This document shows, in pieces, positions 16,264-25,162 of a DNA stretch of 64,000 nucleotides (position 1 is the stretch's first letter; the number at the start of each line of letters is the position of its first letter). The position numbers were made by a program, and so were the translations under genes. The DNA is from Streptomyces albireticuli. Its GTDB lineage: Bacteria > Actinomycetota > Actinomycetes > Streptomycetales > Streptomycetaceae. The notes beneath the pieces are model-generated. The model had not been told where the DNA came from. It searched no databases and worked only from the letters and a program-made list of their open reading frames with translations. The stretch spans positions 186,001 to 250,000 of the forward strand of contig NZ_JAJQQS010000005.1 in assembly GCF_021228125.1 (NCBI RefSeq), read 5' to 3'.

Positions 16264-16356
16264 ACTTCGAACAAGATGGGATCTTGTCCCGGCGCCCCCG
16301 CCGGATCCACGGAGACGCCCTCGCCCGGCCCCCTGTTCTGCCACCCTCTGGTGTCC

Positions 16357-17679
16357 ATGAGCCCCATGGATCCCGCGGACCGGCGCGCCTCCGTACGGCG
16401 TCGGCCGCGTACCGCCGCCGTCGTCACAGCCGTCGCGGCCGTCGCGGCCGCCCTGTGCGCCGTGACCGCGTGCGGCGGCGGGCACCCGTACGACAGGGGA
16501 GGGCGCCCCCACGCCAGCGGCCCGGCGACCGGACCCGCGGTGCCGCCCGGGTCCTTCCCGGAGACCCCCACCACCACCTTCCAGGGCGCCTGGCCCGCCC
16601 TGACCGCCGAGGACGGCCCCTCCGGCGTGCTGACGCTGGGCACGCGCCTCGCCTACGCCTACGACCGCGACGACGTCGGCGTCACCGCCTTCCACCTGGA
16701 CTCCGGCGAGGTCGCCTGGCACTCGGCCGTGCCGGGCGGTGACGACGTCGCACAGGCGCCCCGCCTCACGGGCGACAAGGTGATCGGCGCCTTCACCACC
16801 ACGGAAGAGGGCGGCGGGACGTACGCCGACCGGCGCGCCCTGACCGTCGTCGCCCTGGAGGCGGGCACCGGCGCCACCCTGTGGACACGCGAGATCGCCC
16901 TGGGGACCGCGGGCGGGGCGGGCGGTGACGGCGAGGACCCGGACCCCACCGCCGTCGCCCGTGTCGTCGGCGCCGACGACCGGCACGTACTCGTCGCCTC
17001 CGACGCGCCGGGTTACTCGGAGACCCCGCCCCTGTCCGCCCTGCTCGACACGGCGACCGGCCGGGTCGTCTGGACGGACACCGACTTCGAGGGCGTGGAC
17101 CTGGAGCGGTCGGTGGCCGTCGGCGTCCGCGACGACGGCGACTTCGTGGGCAGGTCCACCACCGACGGCGCCCAGTTGTGGAAGCGGGACCTCCGGCTCG
17201 GCGAGGCCCGGACCGCCGACCCCGGCCCCGGCCTCACCTGGGCCGACGGCGTCGGGCCGGGCGGCAGCCTGCTGCTCGACCCCACGAGCGGCACGACCCG
17301 TCTGGACTCGGGGGACACCTCGCTGGACGCGTGCCGCTACGACGGCGGGAGCATCACGGTCTGCGCCGGATCAGACGGTTCCGGCGACGCGTCCGTATGG
17401 GCCGTGGACGTCCGCGACGCGCGCGTCCTGTGGCGTCTGCCGGACAGGCCGGCGGGCCGTATCGCGCCCGAGGTCACCGCGGCGTGGCACGGGGTGGTCT
17501 ACGCCCAGGCGGATCAGGCGATGACGCTCGACGCCCGTACGGGCCGGGATCTCGACCCGGACGTCGGCCTGGTCTCCCCCGCCCTGGTCAACGACGGCTA
17601 CGGGCTCGTCTACGACGCCACGGCGCGGGCGTTCGACGTCTACCGGAGCGGTGGTGCCCCCGGAAGGAGCACGGGCTGA
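16357..17679 (+). CDS. PQQ-like beta-propeller lipoprotein
   Basis: 440 residues. An Arg-rich N-terminus, a hydrophobic stretch at 18-35 and a lipobox VTAC with C39 mark an exported lipoprotein anchored outside the membrane. The mature part has repeated Trp-docking-like blades (GEVAWHSAVPG, GATLWTREI, GRVVWTDTD, GAQLWKRDL, ARVLWRLPD), as in PQQ-binding-like propellers such as BamB; no PQQ-binding residues can be confirmed. The start is uncertain among GTG 16351, ATG 16357 and ATG 16366. No partner genes are evident; its function is unknown beyond an extracytoplasmic scaffold or sensor. Confidence 0.82.
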   Translation: MSPMDPADRRASVRRRPRTAAVVTAVAAVAAALCAVTACGGGHPYDRGGRPHASGPATGPAVPPGSFPETPTTTFQGAWPALTAEDGPSGVLTLGTRLAYAYDRDDVGVTAFHLDSGEVAWHSAVPGGDDVAQAPRLTGDKVIGAFTTTEEGGGTYADRRALTVVALEAGTGATLWTREIALGTAGGAGGDGEDPDPTAVARVVGADDRHVLVASDAPGYSETPPLSALLDTATGRVVWTDTDFEGVDLERSVAVGVRDDGDFVGRSTTDGAQLWKRDLRLGEARTADPGPGLTWADGVGPGGSLLLDPTSGTTRLDSGDTSLDACRYDGGSITVCAGSDGSGDASVWAVDVRDARVLWRLPDRPAGRIAPEVTAAWHGVVYAQADQAMTLDARTGRDLDPDVGLVSPALVNDGYGLVYDATARAFDVYRSGGAPGRSTG

Positions 17680-17755
17680 GCCCCGCCCCGCCGTTCTCCG
17701 GTCGCGGGCGGCCTTTTCACGCACGTACGAATTCGCGCACGTATGAAGAGGCTTC

Positions 17756-18412
17756 TCAGGCCCCGCCCACCTGACCTGCCCCGCCCACCTGACCTGCCCC
17801 TCCCACCTCACCGGCCTCGTCCGACGCGTGGGGAAGCAGGGGGAACAGCCGGGTGATGAGAGCCACCGGCCGGGCGCCCTCGGGCCGGGCCAGGGGGCGT
17901 TGTTCGCGGTCCTGGTAGGGGGCGAGCGCCCGGCGGACGGCGTCCGCGACCCGGCTCATCTCCTCGGGCGTCAGATAGGCGACGGTGCTGAAGGCCTCGT
18001 CGTGGCGCCATTCGGCCGGTGCCCCGTCCCGCCGGGCCAGCCAGCGCTGCCAGCTCTCGTCCTCCAGCCCCCGTGCCAGGTCGCCGAACCCGTCCTCCGC
18101 GGGCCCGCCGTCGGTGATGGCCTCCCGCCGCAGCCGCCACGGACGCGCGCGGCCCCCGCTGTGGGGGGCCTCTTCGATGTGTCCGTGGCGGGCGAGCTGC
18201 CGCAGGTGGAACGAGCAGAGCCCGGAGCTGTGGCCCAGCCGGGCGGCCGCTTCCGTCGCCGTGACGGTGCCGACTTCGGCGAGCAGGTCCAGCAGGGCCC
18301 TGCGGACCTCGTGCTCGCGCAGTGCTTCGCCGGAGCCGGCCGTCCGGCCGACTCCGAGGGTCCGGTCGGCGGGGATCCGGTCGGCGGGCGTGGTGAGGTC
18401 TTCTTCAGTCAC
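17756..18412 (-). CDS. ArsR-like winged-helix regulator
   Basis: 218 residues. A winged helix lies at about residues 30-90 ([42 protein letters not shown]), followed by a domain with [13 protein letters not shown] and [16 protein letters not shown], seen in actinobacterial HTH proteins paired with transporters. The C-terminus ends in a GGAGQV repeat coded by 18-bp DNA repeats. The GTG at 18412 is taken as the start because it lies at the edge of two TTTGCAAA palindromes, so the operator overlaps its own translation start. It is divergent from the peptide deformylase gene. Confidence 0.85.
   Translation of the reverse strand: MTEEDLTTPADRIPADRTLGVGRTAGSGEALREHEVRRALLDLLAEVGTVTATEAAARLGHSSGLCSFHLRQLARHGHIEEAPHSGGRARPWRLRREAITDGGPAEDGFGDLARGLEDESWQRWLARRDGAPAEWRHDEAFSTVAYLTPEEMSRVADAVRRALAPYQDREQRPLARPEGARPVALITRLFPLLPHASDEAGEVGGAGQVGGAGQVGGA
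17761..17814. repeat. 18-bp tandem repeat at 3' end of regulator gene
   Basis: CCCCGCCCACCTGACCTG occurs at 17761-17778 and 17779-17796, with a degenerate third unit at 17797-17814. It encodes the six-residue C-terminal repeat of the ArsR-like protein. Confidence 0.85.
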
Positions 18413-18439
18413 TTTGCAAAGTCTGCTACTTTGCAAAGA
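18411..18439. promoter_or_regulatory. Twin TTTGCAAA operator
   Basis: ACTTTGCAAAGT at 18411-18422 is a perfect 12-bp palindrome, and ACTTTGCAAAGA at 18428-18439 is a near copy 17 bp further on. They lie in the gap between the divergent ArsR-like and deformylase genes, the first overlapping the regulator's GTG. This is the expected place and form for an ArsR-family repressor site. Confidence 0.75.
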
Positions 18440-18542
18440 TCTTGGCAAGCGGTCAGCTTTGCCGAAGAACCGCCGCGGACGGCATCCGCGGCGCTCCGGC
18501 GTGCGCGAAAAGAGGCGTGCGCGAGAGGAGGGGGAGACAGCC

Positions 18543-19226
18543 ATGGAAGAGGGGCAGACAGCCATGTCCGACCGTCACGAGCGGTCCCGTCCCGTCGAGC
18601 GGCGGGTCCTTGTGCAAGGCCGCCCCGTCGACGCCCATCCGGCCCGGTCACCGGAGGCGGACCGGGGTGCGGTGCGCAGGATCACCGTGGTGGGCGAGGA
18701 GGTGCTGAGCCGCCCGTGCCGGGAGGTGACCGAGTTCGGCACCCCGGAGCTGGCGGCCTTGATCGACGACATGTTCCTGACCATGTACGTGGCCGACGGC
18801 GCCGGTCTGGCGGCCAACCAGGTGGGCGTCGACCTGCGGCTGTTCGTCTACGACTGCCCGGACGACCAGGGGATCCGGCACGTCGGCCATATCGTCAACC
18901 CTGTCCTGGAACTGCCCGGTCCGGGGAGCCGCCGGCTCGTCGACGACTTCGAGGGCTGCCTGTCCGTGCCCGGCGCCGGTATGCCGGTCCCCCGCACCGA
19001 CCGTGCCGTCGTCCGTGGCCTCGACAAGGACGGCGATCCCGTCGTCATCGAAGGCACGGGGTACTTCGCGCGGTGCCTCCAGCACGAGACCGACCACCTC
19101 TTCGGCCACACGTACCTCGACCGGCTCTCCAAGCGGGACCGCAAGGACGCGCTGCGGCAGATGGCGGACCGCCGTGACGACGTCTTCGCCCGACGAGAGG
19201 CCATGGCCGCCCGGCTGTCCCGGTGA
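18543..19226 (+). CDS. def: Peptide deformylase
   Basis: 227 residues. All three deformylase motifs are intact: GAGLAANQ (86-93), EGCLS (137-141, metal ligand C139) and QHETDH (180-185, ligands H181 and H185, catalytic E182). It removes the formyl group from the N-terminal Met of new proteins in the cytosol. The N-terminal ~45 residues are extra and polar. Two near-duplicate ribosome-site/start units (GGGGAGACAGCCATG and GGGGCAGACAGCCATG) allow starts at 18543 or 18564. It is divergent from an ArsR-like gene with twin operators, so it is probably a regulated second copy rather than the housekeeping one. Confidence 0.92.
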   Translation: MEEGQTAMSDRHERSRPVERRVLVQGRPVDAHPARSPEADRGAVRRITVVGEEVLSRPCREVTEFGTPELAALIDDMFLTMYVADGAGLAANQVGVDLRLFVYDCPDDQGIRHVGHIVNPVLELPGPGSRRLVDDFEGCLSVPGAGMPVPRTDRAVVRGLDKDGDPVVIEGTGYFARCLQHETDHLFGHTYLDRLSKRDRKDALRQMADRRDDVFARREAMAARLSR

Positions 19227-19307
19227 GACGGGTGCCGGTGTGACGTGAGGCGCGGGGTGTTTGGCGTGTGGCGTGTGGCGTGAGCCGGGGGCGCGACGCC
19301 CGCCGGG

Positions 19308-20816
19308 TCAGGCCCCCGCCATGTCCACGAAGCGCGAGTAGTGGCCCTGGAAGGCCACCGTGATCGTGGCCGTCGGGCCGTTACGGTGCTTGCCGACGAT
19401 GATGTCCGCCTCGCCCGCGCGGGGCGACTCCTTCTCGTAGGCGTCCTCGCGGTGGAGAAGGATGACCATGTCGGCGTCCTGCTCGATGGAGCCGGACTCT
19501 CGGAGGTCGGAGACCATCGGCTTCTTGTCCGTGCGCTGCTCGGGACCACGGTTCAGCTGGGAGAGCGCGATGACCGGCAGCTCCAGCTCCTTGGCCAGCA
19601 GCTTCAGGTTTCGCGACATGTCCGAGACCTCCTGCTGACGGCTCTCGGCGCGCTTGGCGCCACCGGCCTGCATCAGCTGGAGGTAGTCGATGATCACGAG
19701 CTTGATGTCGGCACGCTGCTTGAGGCGACGGCACTTGGCGCGGATCTCCATCATCGACAGGTTGGGGGAGTCGTCGATGTAGAGCGGGGCGGCCGAGACG
19801 TCCGGCATGCGGCGGGCGAGGCGGGTCCAGTCGTCGTCCGTCATGGAGCCGGAGCGCATGTGGTGGAGGGCGACCCGGGCCTCGGCGGAGAGCAGGCGCA
19901 TCGCGATCTCGTTGCGGCCCATTTCGAGCGAGAAGATCACGCTCGGCATGTTGTGCTTGATCGAACAGGCGCGGGCGAAGTCCAGCGCGAGGGTCGACTT
20001 ACCCATGGCGGGGCGTGCCGCGATGACGATCATCTGGCCGGGGTGAAGGCCGTTCGTCAGGGAGTCGAGGTCGGTGAAGCCCGTGGGGACGCCGGACATC
20101 TGGCCGCTGCGCGAGCCGATGGCCTCGATCTCGTCGAGCGCGCCTTCCATGATGTCGCCCAGCGGGAGGTAGTCCTCGCTGGTGCGCTGCTCGGTGACGG
20201 CGTAGACCTCGGCCTGGGCCTTGTTGACGATGTCGTCGACGTCGCCGTCGGCCGCGTATCCCATCTGCGTGATGCGGGTGCCCGCCTCGACCAGACGGCG
20301 CAGCACGGCGCGCTCGTGGACGATCTCGGCGTAGTACTCGGCGTTGGCCGCGGTGGGGACGGTCTGGACGAGGGTGTGCAGATAGGGCGCACCGCCGACC
20401 TTGGTGATCTCACCGCGCTTGGTGAGCTCCGCCGCGACCGTGATGGGGTCGGCCGGCTCGCCCTTGGCGTAGAGGTCGAGGACGGCCTGGAAGATCGTCT
20501 CGTGGGCCGGGCGGTAGAAGTCGTGGCCCTTGAGGACCTCGACGACATCGGCGATGGCGTCCTTGGAGAGCAGCATGCCGCCGAGGACGGACTGCTCGGC
20601 GTCGAGGTCCTGCGGGGGTACGCGCTCGAAGCCGCTCTGCGCGGACCGGTCGCCCCCGCCGCCGCCCTGGGACCAGGAGCCGCCGTCGTCGCCACCGCGG
20701 TCGTGCCGCTCGCCGCGGGACTGCCCGTCGCCTCGGCGGGGGCGGGAGACGGGGAGCCGGTCGCCCGGGCCCGCGTCGGCCCACGGGTCGTCCATGGGCG
20801 GTTCGGGGATGCTCAT
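19308..20816 (-). CDS. dnaB: Replicative DNA helicase DnaB
   Basis: 502 residues. A Gly/Arg/Asp-rich leader of about 60 residues is followed by the N-terminal primase-contact domain (LDAEQSVLGGMLL from 71) and the RecA-like motor with Walker A ARPAMGKST at 267-275 and Walker B VIIDYLQLM. Arginine-rich C-terminal motifs including SQLNRGPEQR are present. It has no intein, unlike some actinobacterial dnaB genes. The hexamer unwinds DNA at the fork and is loaded at oriC with DnaA and probably DciA, whose gene lies at 60053. The 469-bp upstream gap contains several DnaA-box-like sites. Confidence 0.97.
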   Translation of the reverse strand: MSIPEPPMDDPWADAGPGDRLPVSRPRRGDGQSRGERHDRGGDDGGSWSQGGGGGDRSAQSGFERVPPQDLDAEQSVLGGMLLSKDAIADVVEVLKGHDFYRPAHETIFQAVLDLYAKGEPADPITVAAELTKRGEITKVGGAPYLHTLVQTVPTAANAEYYAEIVHERAVLRRLVEAGTRITQMGYAADGDVDDIVNKAQAEVYAVTEQRTSEDYLPLGDIMEGALDEIEAIGSRSGQMSGVPTGFTDLDSLTNGLHPGQMIVIAARPAMGKSTLALDFARACSIKHNMPSVIFSLEMGRNEIAMRLLSAEARVALHHMRSGSMTDDDWTRLARRMPDVSAAPLYIDDSPNLSMMEIRAKCRRLKQRADIKLVIIDYLQLMQAGGAKRAESRQQEVSDMSRNLKLLAKELELPVIALSQLNRGPEQRTDKKPMVSDLRESGSIEQDADMVILLHREDAYEKESPRAGEADIIVGKHRNGPTATITVAFQGHYSRFVDMAGA

Positions 20817-21285
20817 CCCGCCACCTCCTCCCGTCCGCCACGCGGACCTCGCCGTGCTGTTCTTTCTTACGGCACGGCTCTGACAATTACGGCGCCCGAC
20901 TCCGGTTCCGACGGGTCGAGTTCGTGTCGATCTCGTAAGGTTCTTGAGGCCGGAACAGGCGGCAGGCGCCGGTCCACGGTAGGCCCGCGGGCACCTTCAG
21001 CCAATCTGGTTATCCACAGGGCATGTGGATGACGGGCCCCATCCTGTGGAGAAGTCCACGGATCCTGTGCACGGGGCGGGGGAAACCGCTGTGGACAAAC
21101 ACACAATCACTCCCTACCCGGACCTCTGACCTGCGGTTTCGCCATCCACCGGCTGTTGAGGAGAAAAACTTTCCCCATCGGCCGAAGATCGCGACAAACG
21201 GGGCGGGGAAGATGACGCGCGCCCGCTCGATGTAAGGGGTGCAGATGCATTGCGCCGATTACCTGTGGAAGATTAGGTTGGGAGC
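20817..21285. promoter_or_regulatory. dnaB-MATE divergent region with DnaA-box-like cluster
   Basis: A 469-bp gap between divergent dnaB and the MATE gene. It holds TTATCCACA at 21010-21018 (perfect DnaA box), TGTGGATGA at 21024-21032, TGTGGAGAA at 21045-21053 and TGTGGACAA at 21090-21098 (a perfect Streptomyces-type box, reverse strand). No coding gene can be supported. The boxes suggest DnaA binding near the dnaB promoter. Confidence 0.65.
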
Positions 21286-22626
21286 ATGACGCAGGCCACC
21301 GCACACGGACCGAAGAGCGCCCGCCGGCACGACCGCGAGATCGTCTCGCTCGCCGTGCCGGCCTTCGGGGCGCTCGTCGCGGAGCCCCTCTTCGTGATGG
21401 CCGACAGCGCCGTCGTCGGCCACCTCGGCACCCCTCAGCTGGCAGGCCTCGGCGTCGCCGCGGCACTGCTCACCACCACCGTGGGCGTCTTCGTCTTCCT
21501 CGCCTACGCCACCACCGCGGCCGTCGCCCGCCGGGTCGGCGCGGGCGATCTCCGGGCCGCGATACGCCAGGGCATGGACGGTGTCTGGCTGGCCCTCCTG
21601 ATAGGCGCCGCCGTCATCGCCGTCGTCCTGCCCCTCGCCCCCGCGCTCGTCGGCCTCTTCGGCGCCTCCCCCACGGCCACGCCGCACGCCGTCACCTATC
21701 TGCGCGTCAGCGCCCTCGGCATACCCGCCATGCTCGTCGTCCTCGCCGCCACCGGCGTCCTCCGCGGCCTCCAGGACACCCGTACGCCGCTCTACGTGGC
21801 CGTGGGCGGCTTCACCCTCAACACCGTCCTCAACGTCGCCCTGGTCTACGGCGCCGGCCTGGGCATCGCCGGCTCCGCCTGGGGCACGGTCGCCGCGCAG
21901 TGCGCCATGGCCGCCGTCTACCTCACGGTCGTCGTCCGTGGCGCCCGGCGCCACGGCGCCTCGCTCCGGCCCGACGCCGCCGGCATCCGCGCCTGCGCCC
22001 AGGCGGGGGTGCCACTGCTGGTCCGCACGCTCTGCCTGCGTGCCGTCCTCATGATCGCCACGGCGGTCGCGGCCCGGCTCGGGGACGCCTCCGTCGCCGC
22101 GCACCAGATCGTGCTGACCCTATGGAGCCTGCTCGCCTTCGCCCTGGACGCCATCGCCATAGCCGGGCAGGCGATCATCGCCCGCTACCTGGGCGCGGAC
22201 GACCCGGAGGGGGCGCGTGCCGTCTGCCGCCGGATGGTGCAGTGGGGCATCGCCTCGGGCGTGGTCCTGGGGGTGCTGGTGGTGGCCGCGCGCCCGCTGT
22301 TCATCCCGCTGTTCACGTCCGACGCGGCGGTACGGGACGCCCTGCTGCCCGCGCTCCTGGTCGTGGCGCTGAGCCAGCCCGTCTCGGGCGTGGTCTTCGT
22401 CCTGGACGGCGTCCTGATGGGCGCCGGGGACGGCCCCTATCTGGCCTGGGCGATGCTGGTGGTGCTCGCCGCCTTCGCCCCCGCGGCGCTGCTCGTGCCC
22501 GTCCTCGGCGGCGGGCTGACCGCTCTGTGGTGGGCGATGACGCTGATGATGGCGGTCCGCATGATCACCCTGTGGCTCCGGAGCCGCTCGGGCCGCTGGA
22601 TAGTCACGGGGGCCGTACGGGCGTGA
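21286..22626 (+). CDS. MATE family efflux transporter (DinF-like)
   Basis: 446 residues with about 12 transmembrane helices and the MATE/DinF-type N-terminus LAVPAFGALVAEPLFVMADSAVVG, plus an internal second half starting at GVPLLVRTLCLRAV. MATE proteins export cationic drugs or metabolites using Na+ or H+ gradients; the substrate is not predictable here. The start ATG 21286 has GGGAG very close upstream. This gene sits between dnaB and rplI in Streptomyces chromosomes, so it is part of the conserved order. A 15-bp stem terminator is shared with the convergent ribosomal operon. Confidence 0.92.
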   Translation: MTQATAHGPKSARRHDREIVSLAVPAFGALVAEPLFVMADSAVVGHLGTPQLAGLGVAAALLTTTVGVFVFLAYATTAAVARRVGAGDLRAAIRQGMDGVWLALLIGAAVIAVVLPLAPALVGLFGASPTATPHAVTYLRVSALGIPAMLVVLAATGVLRGLQDTRTPLYVAVGGFTLNTVLNVALVYGAGLGIAGSAWGTVAAQCAMAAVYLTVVVRGARRHGASLRPDAAGIRACAQAGVPLLVRTLCLRAVLMIATAVAARLGDASVAAHQIVLTLWSLLAFALDAIAIAGQAIIARYLGADDPEGARAVCRRMVQWGIASGVVLGVLVVAARPLFIPLFTSDAAVRDALLPALLVVALSQPVSGVVFVLDGVLMGAGDGPYLAWAMLVVLAAFAPAALLVPVLGGGLTALWWAMTLMMAVRMITLWLRSRSGRWIVTGAVRA

Positions 22627-22661
22627 GGGCCGGGTCTCCCGGAGCCCGCCCCCGAACGGCG

Positions 22662-22693
22662 GAAGGGCCGCACCCCGAGGGGTGCGGCCCTTC
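22662..22693. terminator. Bidirectional terminator, MATE gene / rplI
   Basis: A perfect 15-bp stem, GAAGGGCCGCACCCC (22662-22676) with GGGGTGCGGCCCTTC (22679-22693) and a 2-nt gap at the tip, lies between the convergent genes. Confidence 0.85.
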
Positions 22694-22716
22694 ACACGCT
22701 ACCGATCGCAGGGCGA

Positions 22717-23163
22717 TCAGGCAGCGACGACCTCGATGCCGAGCTTGGCAACGACATCGGCGTGCAGACGCACGGAGATCTGGTGCGAGCCCAGCGTCTT
22801 GATGGGCGAGCCCACCTCGACACGACGCTTGTCGACCTTCGGACCACCCGAGGCCTCGATCGCGGCAGCGATGTCGGCGGGGGTCACGGAGCCGAACAGG
22901 CGGCCGGCGTCGCCGGCACGGGTCGCCAGGCGCACCTTGGCGCCCTCGAGCTGACCCTTGACCTCGTTGGCCTGCTCGATCGTGGCGATCTCGCGGATCT
23001 TGCGGCCGCGGCGGATCTGCGCCACGTCCTGCTCGCCACCCTTGGTCCAGCGGATCGCGAAACCACGCGGGACCAGGTAGTTGCGGGCGTAGCCGTCCTT
23101 GACGTCGACGACGTCACCGGCGGTGCCGAGGCCGGAGACCTCGTGGGTGAGGATGATCTTCAT
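22717..23163 (-). CDS. rplI: 50S ribosomal protein L9
   Basis: 148 residues, the normal length. The N-terminal domain [34 protein letters not shown] is the L9 signature, followed by the long connecting helix and the C-terminal rRNA-binding domain. It binds 23S rRNA near the L1 stalk. Last gene of the rpsF-ssb-rpsR-rplI operon, 18 bp after rpsR. Confidence 0.98.
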   Translation of the reverse strand: MKIILTHEVSGLGTAGDVVDVKDGYARNYLVPRGFAIRWTKGGEQDVAQIRRGRKIREIATIEQANEVKGQLEGAKVRLATRAGDAGRLFGSVTPADIAAAIEASGGPKVDKRRVEVGSPIKTLGSHQISVRLHADVVAKLGIEVVAA

Positions 23164-23181
23164 TTTTCGGTCACCCTTCCC

Positions 23182-23418
23182 TTATCGCGCGGAGGACGTG
23201 TAGGGCAGCAGCGCCATCTCACGGCTGTTCTTCACGGCCGTGGCGACGTCACGCTGGTGCTGGGTGCAGTTGCCGGTCACGCGACGGGCACGGATCTTGC
23301 CGCGGTCGGAAATGAACTTCCGCAGCATGTTCGTGTCCTTGTAGTCCACGTAAGCGGTCTTGTCCTTGCAGAACGCGCAGACCTTCTTCTTAGGCTTGCG
23401 CGGAGGCGGCTTCGCCAT
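23182..23418 (-). CDS. rpsR: 30S ribosomal protein S18
   Basis: 78 residues, beginning [20 protein letters not shown]. It has a CAFC pair but not the full four-cysteine set of zinc-binding S18 paralogues, which fits the ordinary form. S18 pairs with S6 on the platform of the 30S subunit. It lies between ssb and rplI in the operon, with hairpins in the ssb-rpsR gap. Confidence 0.97.
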   Translation of the reverse strand: MAKPPPRKPKKKVCAFCKDKTAYVDYKDTNMLRKFISDRGKIRARRVTGNCTQHQRDVATAVKNSREMALLPYTSSAR

Positions 23419-23463
23419 TGTCTCTCTCCTGTGTGATCAAGAAGTTTTTGGTGCTGTCGCCCT

Positions 23464-23495
23464 CGGGCCCCGAGGGGCCCGGGCCCTTTCGGGCC
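23464..23495 (-). terminator. Paired hairpins between ssb and rpsR
   Basis: GGGCCCC/GGGGCCC (23465-23471 with 23474-23480) and GGCCC/GGGCC with a GAAA loop on the minus strand (82-86 with 91-95 in the 23400s) abut the ssb stop codon. No T-run follows, so it may be a partial terminator or an mRNA-stability element that sets the ssb to rpsR ratio. Confidence 0.5.
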
Positions 23496-24085
23496 TAGAA
23501 GGGCGGCTCGTCCGAGTAGCCGCCGCCGGAGTTGCCGGAGCCGCCGCCCCAGCCACCTCCGCCGCCGCCCTGCTGGCCGCCGGACGGAGCGCTGGTCGCC
23601 CACGGGTCGTCGGCGGGAGCCCCGCCGCCGCCCTGCTGGCCGCCGGAGGGGCCGTTGCCCCAGCCGCCGCCCTGCTGGCCGCCACCGCCGCCACCAAAGC
23701 CACCACCCTGGCCACCGCGACCCGCGGTCTTGGTGACCTTCGCCGTGGCGTTCTTCAGGCTGGCGCCGACCTCTTCGACGTCGAGCTCGTAGACCGTGCG
23801 CTTGACGCCCTCGCGGTCCTCGTAGGACCGCTGCTTCAGACGGCCCTGCACGATGACGCGCATGCCTCGCTGAAGCGACTCGGCGACGTTCTCCGCCGCC
23901 TGACGCCACACCGAGCACGTGAGGAAGAGGCTCTCGCCGTCCTTCCACTCGTTGGTCTGGCGGTCGAAGGTGCGGGGAGTGGACGCGACGCGGAACTTCG
24001 CGACCGCCGCACCGGACGGGGTGAAGCGCAGCTCGGGGTCGTCGACGAGATTGCCGACGACCGTGATGACGGTCTCGCCTGCCAT
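23495..24085 (-). CDS. ssb: Single-stranded DNA-binding protein
   Basis: 196 residues. The OB-fold domain covers about 1-115 ([21 protein letters not shown], then [18 protein letters not shown]). A long Gly/Gln-rich linker with GGQQGGG repeats follows, then the acidic C-terminal tip DEPPF that binds partner proteins. It coats single-stranded DNA during replication and repair as a tetramer. Second gene of the rpsF operon, so its level is tied to ribosomal proteins. Confidence 0.97.
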   Translation of the reverse strand: MAGETVITVVGNLVDDPELRFTPSGAAVAKFRVASTPRTFDRQTNEWKDGESLFLTCSVWRQAAENVAESLQRGMRVIVQGRLKQRSYEDREGVKRTVYELDVEEVGASLKNATAKVTKTAGRGGQGGGFGGGGGGQQGGGWGNGPSGGQQGGGGAPADDPWATSAPSGGQQGGGGGGWGGGSGNSGGGYSDEPPF

Positions 24086-24167
24086 GGATGAACCTCTCGG
24101 CGGGTGTGCTGCTGGCTGCTTGCTACTCAGTTGCGATGCAGCCCGATTACCTCTGAACCGCTGGGGT

Positions 24168-24458
24168 TCAGTGGGTCTCGGGACGGAGGACCTTGGTCCG
24201 GAGGACCGACTCGTTCAGGTTCATCTGGCGGTCGAGCTCCTTGACGACCGCAGGCGTGGCCTGCAGGTCGATGACCGAGTAGATGCCCTCGGGCTTCTTC
24301 TTGATCTCGTACGACAGACGACGACGGCCCCAGGTGTCGACCTTCTCGACCTTTCCGTTGCCCTCACGGACGACGGAGAGGAAGTTCTCGATCAGCGGGG
24401 AGACAGCGCGCTCCTCGAGATCGGGGTCGAGGATGACCATCACCTCGTAGTGACGCAT
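24168..24458 (-). CDS. rpsF: 30S ribosomal protein S6
   Basis: 96 residues: [19 protein letters not shown] at the start and a [19 protein letters not shown] core, both standard for S6. ATG 24458 is preceded by AGGAGGTGG. It pairs with S18 in the 30S platform. First gene of rpsF-ssb-rpsR-rplI; a 7-bp hairpin lies in the leader (24487-24505). Confidence 0.97.
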   Translation of the reverse strand: MRHYEVMVILDPDLEERAVSPLIENFLSVVREGNGKVEKVDTWGRRRLSYEIKKKPEGIYSVIDLQATPAVVKELDRQMNLNESVLRTKVLRPETH

Positions 24459-24486
24459 GTGGAACCCACCTCCTTTGGACTCAGCG

Positions 24487-24505
24487 GCCACGGTCGTTCC
24501 GTGGC
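24487..24505 (-). promoter_or_regulatory. Leader hairpin upstream of rpsF
   Basis: GCCACGG and CCGTGGC form a 7-bp stem with a 5-nt loop, 29 bp before the rpsF start. In other bacteria an S6:S18 complex binds a hairpin in the rpsF leader to repress the operon; this could be the equivalent, but the known sequence features were not confirmed. Confidence 0.35.
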
Positions 24506-24731
24506 AGGAGGGTCGTGATGCGTGAACAACGGTATCGGCGGACACTGACAATCAGCGGAAAGTCCCTGGGTTGCCCCCGGGACCGAAGCTGGGTCCGGGC
24601 AGACACCGGTGCAGACCGTACAGAGTACCCGCACTCCGGCGTCCGGTTGAAATCGAACCGTCGGGCCCCGCAATCTGTACGCATCGGGTGTGACCGGCGC
24701 TACATTGCGCCTGCCTTCAGGAGGTGGCTCC

Positions 24732-25061
24732 ATGACACAGGCGGTTCGGCAGCCCAGGGGACTGCGCGCGACCCTCGCCTCGGTCCTCAACAGCGACGGC
24801 AAGCCCCATCCCGTCGAGAACACCCTCGTCGCCGTGACGGTCGTGCTGGGCGCGCTCGCCGCCGTCTCGTCCCTGTGGACGGGGCTGCACCTGCTCAGTT
24901 CCTGGAGCGGGCTCGTGGGCATCCTCACGGGGGCGTGGGGACAGTTCATCTCCGCCACGACCGGTGAGCGGTTCCTGCTGATCATCGGCCTCGGGGCCGC
25001 CGCCCTGGGCTTCTTCCTGGGCATGGCGCACGGGGGGCTCTTCGGCGGTGTGATCGGATAG
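24732..25061 (+). CDS. Conserved small membrane protein
   Basis: 109 residues. Two hydrophobic helices at about 32-52 and 80-105 (FLLIIGLGAAALGFFLGMA), with a polar N-terminus. ATG 24732 has AGGAGGTGG 5 bp upstream, which decides it over an earlier in-frame ATG. It lies divergent from rpsF in the conserved Streptomyces order, just before femX. I do not recognise a functional family. Confidence 0.8.
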   Translation: MTQAVRQPRGLRATLASVLNSDGKPHPVENTLVAVTVVLGALAAVSSLWTGLHLLSSWSGLVGILTGAWGQFISATTGERFLLIIGLGAAALGFFLGMAHGGLFGGVIG

Positions 25062-25162
25062 CGGGTCGTACGCCCGGACGGGCGGCTCCCCGGTCGCAGT
25101 AGGCTTCGGCGCGAGAGCCGGAGCCCCGACCCTGGGGACACACCTGCCGAGGAGCGCCCCGC

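Noticed and set aside
19308..20816. Intein or split in dnaB
   Set aside because: Length and motifs are continuous and normal; no insertion is present.
21264..21272. TGTGGAAGA near the MATE start as another DnaA box
   Set aside because: Two mismatches to consensus; not counted.
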